Below are positions 1 through 5,370 of a stretch of DNA of 5,370 bases, in pieces. Origin of the DNA: JBFHRB01 sp041591915 (GTDB lineage Bacteria; Actinomycetota; Nitriliruptoria; Nitriliruptorales; Nitriliruptoraceae); NCBI GenBank assembly GCA_041591915.1, contig JBFHRB010000229.1, positions 1 through 5,370 of the forward strand, given 5' to 3'. The notes below the pieces were generated by a model. That model did no database searches. It was not told the DNA's origin and saw nothing but the letters and a program-made list of their open reading frames with translations. Position numbers and translations under genes: made by a program. Every line of letters starts with the position of its first letter. The stretch's first letter is position 1.

Positions 1-917
1 CGCGCCACCTCGCCCCCTTCGAGGAGGAGGCCGCGTGCATGGCTCGTGACATCGCCACCCTCACGGCGGCACGCTCGCCCGACGCGCCGCTCCTGACGGC
101 GTACGACGCACTGCGCCCCGTCGGCGAGGGCGACGAACTGATCCTCGGCGAGGTCGCCTACTTCCGCGAGGACAGCCACTGGCGGAGCGCCGCCGCGTTG
201 GAGCTCGCGTTCGAGGTGCACGAGGCGGTCGACCCGGCGCACGCCTCGGCACTCGAGCGGGTGGACCTCGGGCCCTGGGATCGCGCGCAGGACCTGGCTC
301 GCATCTCGGGGCGAACGGTCAGCGACACCGAACGACTGTGGGGACTACGCACGCCCGGCACGGAGGTCCGGCGGGTCGATGCGGAAGCACCGGACACGCC
401 CCGCACGATCGTCGAGGGCGGTGTCGCGCCCCGTCGCGAAGCGGTCATGGTCCGAGACTCCTTCGGCGAGTTCATGATCGAGCAGCTCGCGCCGGTCGCT
501 TCGGAGGCCCACTTCTGCCGCTGCCTCTGCTCGTGCATCGCGATGGCGCTCCGCCCGATGCTCGAGGAAGCGGACCTCTTCATCTACGAGACGGTGCAGC
601 GGACCGCTCACAAGCGGATCGTCGACCTGCGTGTCGCCGGCCAGCTGGCGATGGTCCTCGGCGATCGGCTCGTGTCGGAGCCGGTGTCGGCGGCCCCGGA
701 CGGGACGTACGTCGCCCCGACCGCCGGACTCCTCCGTATCTGGACCGAGGGTGAGGTGGCGCAGGTCCGTGTCAGCGGCTCGGGCGGCACGCCACTGGTC
801 ATCGAGGCGGTGGACGGCTACCTGCCAGCGGCCTTCGCCGACCAGCTGCCGCCCGGGCCGCTACGCATCGAGGTCGTCGGCGGCACCGTCGCTTCCGTCG
901 AGCACGCCCCGCTGTAG
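1..917 (+). CDS. AlgX/AlgJ-type (DHHW) SGNH-hydrolase-like protein, 3' part
   Basis: The reading frame is open from base 3 to the TAG at 915-917, so I read this as the C-terminal ~304 residues of a longer protein. Counting from the ATG at 39, a D45-x-H47-W48 motif precedes R139-D140-S141-F142. The 94-residue gap between H47 and S141 is close to that between His176 and Ser269 of Pseudomonas AlgX, whose triad is Asp174-His176-Ser269. A following stretch near residues 178-188 (ADLFIYETVQR) fits the family's 'PDvVieevvER' segment. Family members O-acetylate exopolysaccharides such as alginate in the periplasm or outside the cell. The last ~100 residues look beta-rich. The ATG at 39 has a GAGGAGGAGG tract 8 bp upstream, but starting there leaves only 44 residues before the DxH motif, against ~170 in AlgX, so the true start is probably off-window. 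Odd: four cysteines in seven residues (160-166). The fold call is fairly sure; the substrate is unknown. Confidence 0.72.
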   Translation, partial: RHLAPFEEEAACMARDIATLTAARSPDAPLLTAYDALRPVGEGDELILGEVAYFREDSHWRSAAALELAFEVHEAVDPAHASALERVDLGPWDRAQDLARISGRTVSDTERLWGLRTPGTEVRRVDAEAPDTPRTIVEGGVAPRREAVMVRDSFGEFMIEQLAPVASEAHFCRCLCSCIAMALRPMLEEADLFIYETVQRTAHKRIVDLRVAGQLAMVLGDRLVSEPVSAAPDGTYVAPTAGLLRIWTEGEVAQVRVSGSGGTPLVIEAVDGYLPAAFADQLPPGPLRIEVVGGTVASVEHAPL

Positions 918-936
918 ACGCGCCCGCGCGGTCCTG

Positions 937-996
937 GTGTGGACATCTCGGCGACAAGAGGGCGACAGATGTCCACACGGCAACAGATGTCCACAC
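937..996. repeat. 18-bp tandem repeat plus inverted 12-bp copy (DnaA-box-like)
   Basis: Two adjacent 18-bp units, 961-978 and 979-996, differ at one base (GGCGACA versus GGCAACA, then GATGTCCACAC). The 12-mer AGATGTCCACAC at 967-978 and 985-996 also occurs inverted at 937-948. The inverted copy can pair with either direct copy as a perfect 12-bp stem, with an 18- or 36-nt loop. Each copy contains ATGTCCACA (938-946 on the - strand, 969-977 and 987-995 on the + strand), which is one base from the actinobacterial DnaA box TTGTCCACA. GGCGACA also occurs at 950-956. The cluster fills most of the gap before tadA. It could be a protein-binding site, a bidirectional hairpin or the remnant of an insertion-element end. 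The repeats are certain; the function is not known. Confidence 0.85.
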
Positions 997-1039
997 AGTG
1001 ATGGGGCTGACTCGCTCGTGGTCTGCCACCCTTCGCGTC

Positions 1040-1501
1040 ATGGCCACCGCAGATCACGAGGTGCTGATGCAGGCCGCGCTCGATGAGGCGCGGGCTGCGC
1101 TCGCGCACGACGACGTGCCGATCGGGGCGGTCGTCGTGGACGAGCGGGGCGTGGTGATCGGCCGGGGGCACAACCGGCGCGAGGTCGACCGGGACCCGAC
1201 GGCCCACGCCGAGGTCCTGGCCATCCGCGAGGCAGCGGCCGCGCGGGGGTCGTGGCGGCTCGACGGCTGCCGGCTGTTCGTGACGCTCGAGCCGTGCACG
1301 ATGTGCGCCGGGGCGCTGGTGCTCGCCCGCCTCGACGAGGTGGTCTTCGGCGCCGACGACCCCAAGGCCGGGGCGGTCGGGGCGCTGTACGACATCCCGC
1401 GCGACCCGCGGCTCAACCACCAGCTCACGGTGACGCGCGGGGTCCGGGCCACCGAGTGCGGGCAGCTCCTGAAGGACTTCTTCCGGGCGCGCAGGGCCTG
1501 A
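1040..1501 (+). CDS. tadA: tRNA-specific adenosine deaminase TadA
   Basis: This 153-residue cytidine/deoxycytidylate-deaminase-fold enzyme converts the wobble adenosine 34 of tRNA-Arg(ACG) to inosine in the cytoplasm, an essential step for reading CGN arginine codons. The zinc site is complete: H56-A57-E58 (in DPTAHAEVLAIREA) supplies a zinc ligand and the proton-shuttling glutamate, and P85-C86-T87-M88-C89 supplies the two cysteines. The TadA-specific tail is also present: VVFGADDPKAGAVG near 101-114, NHQLTVTRGV near 126-135 and LLKDFFRARR at the C-terminus. Length and domain extent are normal for the family. I chose ATG 1040 because family members begin just before the first helix (HEVLMQAALDEA). 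The frame stays open to GTG 998 and ATG 1001, but those would add ~14 atypical residues and abut the upstream repeat. No clear Shine-Dalgarno sequence is seen before 1040. Confidence 0.95.
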   Translation: MATADHEVLMQAALDEARAALAHDDVPIGAVVVDERGVVIGRGHNRREVDRDPTAHAEVLAIREAAAARGSWRLDGCRLFVTLEPCTMCAGALVLARLDEVVFGADDPKAGAVGALYDIPRDPRLNHQLTVTRGVRATECGQLLKDFFRARRA

Positions 1502-1508
1502 GCCCGGC

Positions 1509-1530
1509 CCCGGCTGCCTCGCCAGCCGGG
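1509..1530 (+). terminator. Possible hairpin terminator after tadA
   Basis: CCCGGCTG (1509-1516) and CAGCCGGG (1523-1530) form a perfect 8-bp GC-rich stem with a 6-nt loop, starting 7 bp after the tadA stop codon. No T-run follows, so this is not a classical intrinsic terminator. U-less hairpins are often proposed as terminators in high-GC actinobacteria. A competing pairing of GCCCGG (1502-1507) with CCGGGC (1526-1531) is also possible. The rest of the gap to the next gene (1532-1636) shows no other clear element. Confidence 0.42.
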
Positions 1531-1636
1531 CACAGGCGCATCAGCGCGGCCGGGCACGGCGTTCGGCGTGACGGCCGGGACGGTCGGCCCTGCCACTGGC
1601 TGTCCCCGCCCGACACGATGGGTTGACGCCCTTCGT

Positions 1637-1643
1637 GGGAGGG
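1637..1643 (+). promoter_or_regulatory. Ribosome binding site deciding the lyase start
   Basis: GGGAGGG lies 6 nt upstream of the GTG at 1650 and is the best Shine-Dalgarno match near the start of the lyase gene. It favours GTG 1650 over the in-frame TTG 1623 and GTG 1635, neither of which has a comparable site. Confidence 0.7.
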
Positions 1644-1649
1644 ATCGTC

Positions 1650-3032
1650 GTGGCACGCCACAGCTGGGCCGAGCCGTACAAGATCAAGATGGTCGAGCCG
1701 ATCCGGATGACGACCCGCGCCGAGCGCGAGGCGGCGATCCGCGAGGCCGGCCACAACACGTTCCTGCTGCGGTCGGAGGACGTCTACATCGACCTCCTCA
1801 CCGACTCGGGCACGTCGGCGATGTCGGACCAGCAGTGGGCCGCGCTGATGATGGGCGACGAGGCCTACGCCGGCAGCCGGAGCTTCTACGACCTCGTCGA
1901 CGCCGTGCGCGAGGTCTACGGCTACGAGGAGCTCGTCCCGACCCACCAGGGCCGGGGCGCGGAGCACATCCTCAGCCAGATCCTCATCTCGCCCGGCGAC
2001 GTCGTGCCCGGGAACATGTACTTCACGACCACCCGGTTCCACCAGGAGCACGCGGGCGGACGCTTCGTCGACGTCATCATCGACGAGGCGCACGACCCCG
2101 ACAGCCTCCACCCGTACAAGGGCAACATCGACCTCGCCAAGCTCGAGGCGGTCATCGACGAGCACGGCGCCGACCGCATCCCGTACGTGTCGTTCGAGAC
2201 CAACGTGAACATGGCGGGCGGCCAGCCGGCCTCGATGGCCAACATCAAGGCCGTGCACGACCTGTGCCGGCGCCACGGCATCCCCGTCATGCTCGACGCG
2301 ACCCGGGCGCTCGAGAACGCCTGGTTCATCAAGCAGCGCGAGGCCGGCTACGAGGACCGGTCGGTCCGCGACATCCTGCGCGAGATCTGCGACCACTCCG
2401 AGGGCGCCACCGTGTCCTCGAAGAAGGACAACCTCGTCAACATCGGCGGGTTCCTCGCGCTGCGCGACCCGGACCTCGCGCAGCGGGCGAGGTCGCTGCT
2501 CGTCGCCTTCGAGGGGCTGCACACCTACGGCGGGATGGCGGGGCGCGACATGCAGGCGCTCGCGGTCGGCATCCGCGAGATGGTCGCCAACGACGAGCAC
2601 GTCGCGGCCCGGGTCGGCCAGGTCGAGTACCTCGGCGACCTGCTCATCAAGGCCGACGTGCCGATCGTGCGCCCGGTGGGCGGCCACGGCGTCTTCCTCG
2701 ACGCCAGGTCGATCCTGGGCCACCTCGACCAGGACGACCTCCCGGCGCAGGCGCTCGCGGCCGCGATCTACACCGAGGCCGGCGTGCGCGGCATGGAGCG
2801 CGGCATCGTGTCGGCCGGGCGCGACCCCGAGACGGGCGACCACCACCGCCCGAGGCTCGAGCTCGTCCGGCTCGCCATCCCGCGCCGCGTCTACACGCAG
2901 GCGCACATGGACGTCGTCGCCGAGTCGGTGGTGGAGGTCGCCCGACACGCGGAGGAGGTCGGGGCGCTGCGGTTCACCTACGAGCCCGAGGAGCTGCGGT
3001 TCTTCCAGGCGAGGTTCGAGCCGGTCGGCTGA
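1650..3032 (+). CDS. tpl: Tyrosine phenol-lyase (PLP beta-eliminating lyase)
   Basis: This 460-residue fold-type I PLP enzyme is close in length to Citrobacter tyrosine phenol-lyase (456) and starts with a matching N-terminus (WAEPYKIKMVEP). It should split L-tyrosine into phenol, pyruvate and ammonia in the cytoplasm. Residues aligning with known TPL sites, recalled from family knowledge: S53, Y73 (general acid), R102, F125 (stacks on PLP), N187, D216, R219, PLP lysine K259 in SSKKD, and carboxylate-binding R407. The TPL/tryptophanase discriminators point to TPL: T126 in NMYFTTTRF (Asp in E. coli TnaA) and M382-E383-R384-G, where R384 matches TPL Arg381 that binds the phenolic OH (Ile in TnaA). 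F451-F452 near the end also match TPL. GTG 1650 is chosen for its ribosome site and N-terminal alignment. The next gene is in the same direction 165 bp away. Tryptophanase activity is the main alternative; membership of the lyase family is essentially certain. Confidence 0.88.
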   Translation: MARHSWAEPYKIKMVEPIRMTTRAEREAAIREAGHNTFLLRSEDVYIDLLTDSGTSAMSDQQWAALMMGDEAYAGSRSFYDLVDAVREVYGYEELVPTHQGRGAEHILSQILISPGDVVPGNMYFTTTRFHQEHAGGRFVDVIIDEAHDPDSLHPYKGNIDLAKLEAVIDEHGADRIPYVSFETNVNMAGGQPASMANIKAVHDLCRRHGIPVMLDATRALENAWFIKQREAGYEDRSVRDILREICDHSEGATVSSKKDNLVNIGGFLALRDPDLAQRARSLLVAFEGLHTYGGMAGRDMQALAVGIREMVANDEHVAARVGQVEYLGDLLIKADVPIVRPVGGHGVFLDARSILGHLDQDDLPAQALAAAIYTEAGVRGMERGIVSAGRDPETGDHHRPRLELVRLAIPRRVYTQAHMDVVAESVVEVARHAEEVGALRFTYEPEELRFFQARFEPVG

Positions 3033-3102
3033 ATCCTGCCGGCGTCGTCGACCGCACGGCGAGGTCGCGCGCGCGGCCAGAGCCCTCCGGTGTGCGAGTC
3101 CG

Positions 3103-3135
3103 GCGCGAAGACGGTGGGGGTCCGTACCTTCGCGC
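3103..3135 (+). other. Strong bulged hairpin between lyase and desaturase
   Basis: GCGCGAAG (3103-3110) pairs with CTTCGCGC (3128-3135), and the stem continues inward with ACGG (3111-3114) against CCGT (3122-3125). This gives 12 base pairs with a 2-nt AC bulge and a 7-nt loop, TGGGGGT. It lies about 70 bp after the lyase stop and about 60 bp before the desaturase start. There is no downstream T-run. It may be a U-less terminator for the lyase transcript or a structured element in the desaturase leader. The pairing is directly visible; the role is inference. Confidence 0.5.
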
Positions 3136-3154
3136 GCGCCCTCCCCTGGGCGCC

Positions 3155-3198
3155 CCCTCACTGACACACCCCCTCACCCTCACGCCCGGTGTCCCTCA
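3155..3198 (+). repeat. Four CCCTCA hexamers in the desaturase leader
   Basis: CCCTCA starts at 3155, 3171, 3177 and 3193, so the spacing is 16, 6 and 16 bp; the last copy runs into the ATG at 3198. The stretch is strongly pyrimidine-rich on the + strand and lacks any purine-rich Shine-Dalgarno sequence, so the desaturase may be translated from an unstructured or very short leader. It could be a set of binding sites or simply low-complexity sequence. Confidence 0.4.
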
Positions 3199-4130
3199 TG
3201 CCCACGACGACGCCCCTGACCGACCTCGACCTGCTGACCGAGCTCGAGCCCGAGGCCGAACGGCTGCTCGAGCGCCACCTCGCCATGGCCGAGGAGTGGT
3301 TCCCCCACGAGTACGTCCCATGGGGGCAGGCGCGCGACTTCGAGGCCGAGCCGTGGACGCCCGATCAGCCACGGCTGACCGACGTCGCGCGCACGGCGTT
3401 CTTCGTGAACCTGATGACCGAGGACAACCTCCCGAGCTACCACCGCGAGATCCACACCATGTTCGGCCGCCGGGACACGGCGTGGACGACGTGGGTGCAC
3501 CGGTGGACCGCCGAGGAGGGCCGTCACTCGATCGTCCTGCGCGACTACCTCACCGCCACGCGCAACGAGGACCCCGTCAAGCTCGAGCGCGGCCGCATGC
3601 AGATGATGTCGGCCGGGTACGACCACCACGACCGCGACGCGCTGCACGGGATGGTCTACGTGTCGTTCCAGGAGCTCGCGACCCGCATCTCCCACCGCAA
3701 CACCGGCCGCTACTCCGAGGACCCGGTGGCCGACCGCATCATGGCGCGGATCTCGGCCGACGAGAACCTCCACATGGTCTTCTACCGCGACATGGTGAGC
3801 GCGGCGATCGAGCTCGATGCCTCCGCAGCGGTGCAGGCCATCGCCGACGAGGTGGTCGGGTTCCAGATGCCGGGTGCGGTCCTCTCCGGCTTCACCGCGA
3901 TGTCCGCGCGCATCGCGAGCGCCGGGATCTACGACCCCCGCAGCCACCACGACGACGTGCTGTGGCCGCTCCTGCGGAAGTGGGACGTCTTCGACCTCAC
4001 CGGCCTGGACGGCGCAGCGGAGCAGCGCCGCGAGGAGCTCGCCGCCTTCCTCGACGACCTCGACGCGAGCGCCAGGCTCTTCGAGGAGCGCCGCCAGGCA
4101 CGACTGGCCCGTCGGGCCGCACGTGACTGA
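3198..4130 (+). CDS. Soluble diiron acyl-[acyl-carrier-protein] desaturase
   Basis: This 310-residue protein belongs to the fatty-acid desaturase type 2 family, with plant stearoyl-ACP desaturase and mycobacterial DesA1/DesA2. These soluble enzymes use a diiron centre, O2 and ferredoxin to place a double bond in an acyl-ACP. All ligand positions are present in order: E75 (TEDNLPSYHRE), E107 and H110 (WTAEEGRHSIVLRDYL), E159 (SFQELATRISHRNTGR, very close to the castor enzyme's SFQERATFISHGNTAR), and E189 with H192 (SADENLHMVFYRDM). The mostly helical pattern has no signal peptide or membrane segment. Length is as expected for bacterial members. The start is ATG 3198; GTG 3189 in frame would add three residues, and neither has a Shine-Dalgarno sequence. 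The stop overlaps the following thioesterase by 8 bp, implying coupled translation. Double-bond position and chain length cannot be read from the sequence. Confidence 0.92.
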   Translation: MPTTTPLTDLDLLTELEPEAERLLERHLAMAEEWFPHEYVPWGQARDFEAEPWTPDQPRLTDVARTAFFVNLMTEDNLPSYHREIHTMFGRRDTAWTTWVHRWTAEEGRHSIVLRDYLTATRNEDPVKLERGRMQMMSAGYDHHDRDALHGMVYVSFQELATRISHRNTGRYSEDPVADRIMARISADENLHMVFYRDMVSAAIELDASAAVQAIADEVVGFQMPGAVLSGFTAMSARIASAGIYDPRSHHDDVLWPLLRKWDVFDLTGLDGAAEQRREELAAFLDDLDASARLFEERRQARLARRAARD

Positions 4131-4587
4131 TCCGCAGGGCGTTGAGGTCGGGGCGGCAGGCACGGCGCCGCTGGCCACGACCTCGCTGCGGGTCCGCTTC
4201 CACGAGCTCGACCCGTACGGGCACGTCAACCACGGCGTCTACCTCAACTACTTCGAGACCGCCCGGACCGAGGCGCTCGAGCAGCTGGGCTTCGGCCTCG
4301 AAGCGCTGCTCGTGCGCGGGGTCGCCGTGATCGTCGTCGAGGCGACCGTGCGGTTCCACGCACCAGCGCTCGCCGGCGACGTGCTCACCATCGATTCGTT
4401 CGTCACCGAGATCCGGCGCGCCTCCTCCTGGTGGCACCAGCGGCTGCTCCGCGGCGACGAGCTACTCGCGACCCTGGACGTCCGCGCCGCGACGACCACG
4501 CTCGACGGCCGCCCGACGGCGGCCCCTGCCGACCTCCGCGACGCGCTCGTCACCACCATCGCCGGTGGACCCGCCACCGAGGGCTGA
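4123..4587 (+). CDS. Hotdog-fold acyl thioesterase (4HBT/YbgC-like)
   Basis: This 154-residue single-domain protein carries the 4HBT signature near its N-terminus: RFHELDPYGHVNHGVYLNYF with D30, H34, N36 and H37, where the aspartate is the expected catalytic residue of the 4-hydroxybenzoyl-CoA-thioesterase branch. The remainder fits the fold: VEATVRFHAPALAGDVLTI near 72-90, then strands carrying SSWWHQRLL and TLDVRAATTTLDG. Such enzymes hydrolyse acyl-CoA or acyl-ACP thioesters in the cytoplasm, usually as tetramers. GTG 4123 is the only reasonable start before the domain and overlaps the desaturase stop (TGA 4128-4130), so the two are probably translated together and may act on related acyl thioesters. 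The frame extends far upstream inside the desaturase gene, but that part is out-of-frame shadow. The family call is firm. The substrate (aromatic CoA, fatty acyl-CoA or acyl-ACP) is open; pairing with an ACP desaturase hints at acyl-ACP. Confidence 0.9.
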   Translation: MTDPQGVEVGAAGTAPLATTSLRVRFHELDPYGHVNHGVYLNYFETARTEALEQLGFGLEALLVRGVAVIVVEATVRFHAPALAGDVLTIDSFVTEIRRASSWWHQRLLRGDELLATLDVRAATTTLDGRPTAAPADLRDALVTTIAGGPATEG

Positions 4588-4632
4588 CCCGCCCGCCGCC
4601 GACGCGACCGCCGCCCCGGAGGCCGCTCCCCG

Positions 4633-5370
4633 CTACCCCGCGTGCAGGTGCAGCTCCGAGGCGAAGCGGTCGGCCATCTCGAGCGTCGTCGCGAGGTCCG
4701 GGTGGCGGACGATGACCCGACCGTCCGCGATGATCGACTGGGTCCAGTCCTTGCGTGGCGCCCCGAGCGGTGCGAGGTCCAGCAGGGCCACGTGCTCGCC
4801 GTACTCCGACAGCAGCCGGTTGAGCCCCTCGACGTGCTGGATGCGGCCCATCCCCTTCGCCCGCTTGAAGATGGCCGCGGCGTTGTAGCGGCGCTCGAGC
4901 GGCTGGGAGATCCCGCCCCGCACGACCGCCTCGCCCAGCGCGGCGTAGAGGTCCGCGTCCAGCGCGTAGTTCATGACGTCGGTCAGCCGGCCGCCGGGCG
5001 AGCGCGCCCCGATCTCGCCGAAGACGACCTCGCCGTCGTTCTTTCGGTACCACTCCATGTGGGTGAAGCCCTCGCGGAACCCGAGCGCCTCGATGACCTT
5101 GCGGCCCATCTCGCGGCCGCCGGCGAGCTCGGGCTGGTCGAGGTCGCGCAGCACCGTCGAGATCGGGCTCACCCACTCGTTGAGCCGCATGATCAGCGGC
5201 CGTGGCCGGTACCAGGCGATGCTCTCGTGCAGGATCCGACCGTCCGCGCAGATCGTGTCGTGGGTGAACTCCTCGCCGTCGACGAACTCCTCGACGCTGA
5301 CCTGCGGGACGTGCCGCAGCGCGGGCAGCACCCGGTCGAGCTCCTCCCACGAGTCGACGCGGTAGGTGTC
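4633..5370 (-). CDS. ATP-grasp ligase, C-terminal part
   Basis: The frame enters from the right edge and ends at TAG (4635-4633), giving 245 visible residues that start DTYRVDSWEELDR. Early on comes VSVEEFVDGEEFTHDTI (residues 25-40), typical of the central ATP-grasp lobe with its nucleotide-contacting glutamates. Next are HMEWYRKNDGEVVFGEIGARSPGG, with E106 and E119 as the likely Mg-binding residues; G121 sits where many relatives have asparagine, a variant I recall in the EIGAR-PGG subgroup. The last ~90 residues resemble the small C-terminal domain of L-amino-acid ligases and related carboxylate-amine ligases, which activate a carboxylate as acyl phosphate for attack by an amine. The GTG at 5331 is not the start, since the matching sequence continues upstream of it to the window edge. 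It converges on the thioesterase gene with 45 bp between stops, so it belongs to another transcript. The substrates cannot be inferred; a biotin-carboxylase-like role is less likely. Confidence 0.85.
   Translation of the reverse strand, partial: DTYRVDSWEELDRVLPALRHVPQVSVEEFVDGEEFTHDTICADGRILHESIAWYRPRPLIMRLNEWVSPISTVLRDLDQPELAGGREMGRKVIEALGFREGFTHMEWYRKNDGEVVFGEIGARSPGGRLTDVMNYALDADLYAALGEAVVRGGISQPLERRYNAAAIFKRAKGMGRIQHVEGLNRLLSEYGEHVALLDLAPLGAPRKDWTQSIIADGRVIVRHPDLATTLEMADRFASELHLHAG

Noticed and set aside
937..996. An origin of replication based on the DnaA-box-like repeats
   Set aside because: There are only three imperfect boxes, no AT-rich unwinding region and no dnaA, dnaN or gidA neighbours.
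998..1039. An extended N-terminus for TadA from GTG 998 or ATG 1001
   Set aside because: The added residues do not match the family's N-terminus, neither start has a Shine-Dalgarno sequence, and the region directly abuts the repeat cluster.
1623..1649. TTG 1623 as the lyase start, or TTGACG at 1623-1628 as a -35 box
   Set aside because: GTG 1650 has a well-placed GGGAGGG and fits the family N-terminus. No matching -10 hexamer is found at 16-18 bp from the TTGACG.
3125..3130. TACCTT as a -10 promoter element for the desaturase
   Set aside because: No -35-like hexamer lies at the right distance, and the bases overlap the 3' arm of the hairpin; the match alone is too weak.
1425..3167. A 580-codon - strand open frame opposite the lyase
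   Set aside because: It is antisense to a well-conserved gene, and its Val/Asp/Arg-rich composition mirrors the + strand codon bias. No domain is visible.
1568..4126. An 852-codon + strand open frame spanning the lyase and most of the desaturase
   Set aside because: Its translation is low-complexity and Arg/Pro/Gly-rich with no recognisable motif. It overlaps two genes with complete catalytic signatures in other frames and is a shadow produced by high GC content.
3180..4229. A 349-codon - strand open frame opposite the desaturase
   Set aside because: It is antisense to a gene with all diiron ligands in place, has biased composition and shows no family motif.

Overview
This is a high-GC window, with G or C at most third codon positions and GTG used as a start codon beside ATG. 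Together with the gene families present, this suggests Actinomycetota. A deep-branching group such as Nitriliruptoria or Acidimicrobiia is possible, but the sequence alone does not fix the taxon. No rRNA, tRNA, CRISPR array or transposase gene is visible.

Layout from left to right on the + strand: (1) the 3' part of an AlgX/AlgJ-type (DHHW) SGNH-hydrolase-like gene, probably linked to polysaccharide O-acetylation or cell-surface work, which enters from upstream of the window and stops at 917; (2) a 122-bp gap holding an 18-bp tandem repeat plus an inverted copy of its 12-bp core, in which every copy contains ATGTCCACA, one base from the actinobacterial DnaA box; (3) tadA, the essential tRNA adenosine deaminase; (4) a gap with a GC-rich hairpin; (5) a PLP-dependent beta-eliminating lyase whose discriminating residues match tyrosine phenol-lyase rather than tryptophanase; (6) a 165-bp leader with a strong hairpin and four CCCTCA hexamers; (7) a soluble diiron acyl-ACP desaturase overlapping by 8 bp (8) a hotdog-fold (4HBT/YbgC-like) acyl thioesterase. 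On the - strand, converging on the thioesterase with 45 bp between the stops, is (9) the C-terminal 245 residues of an ATP-grasp ligase whose N-terminal part lies beyond the right edge. That 45-bp gap is a GC-rich stretch in which I see no distinct element.

The desaturase and thioesterase are very probably co-translated: one introduces a double bond into an acyl-ACP and the other could release an acyl product from a thioester carrier. The tyrosine phenol-lyase runs in the same direction but is separated by a leader with its own hairpin, so co-transcription is uncertain. I see no clearly novel defence or mobile system. The most unusual items are the DnaA-box-like repeat cluster before tadA, the lyase/desaturase/thioesterase neighbourhood, and the cysteine-rich patch in the first gene.
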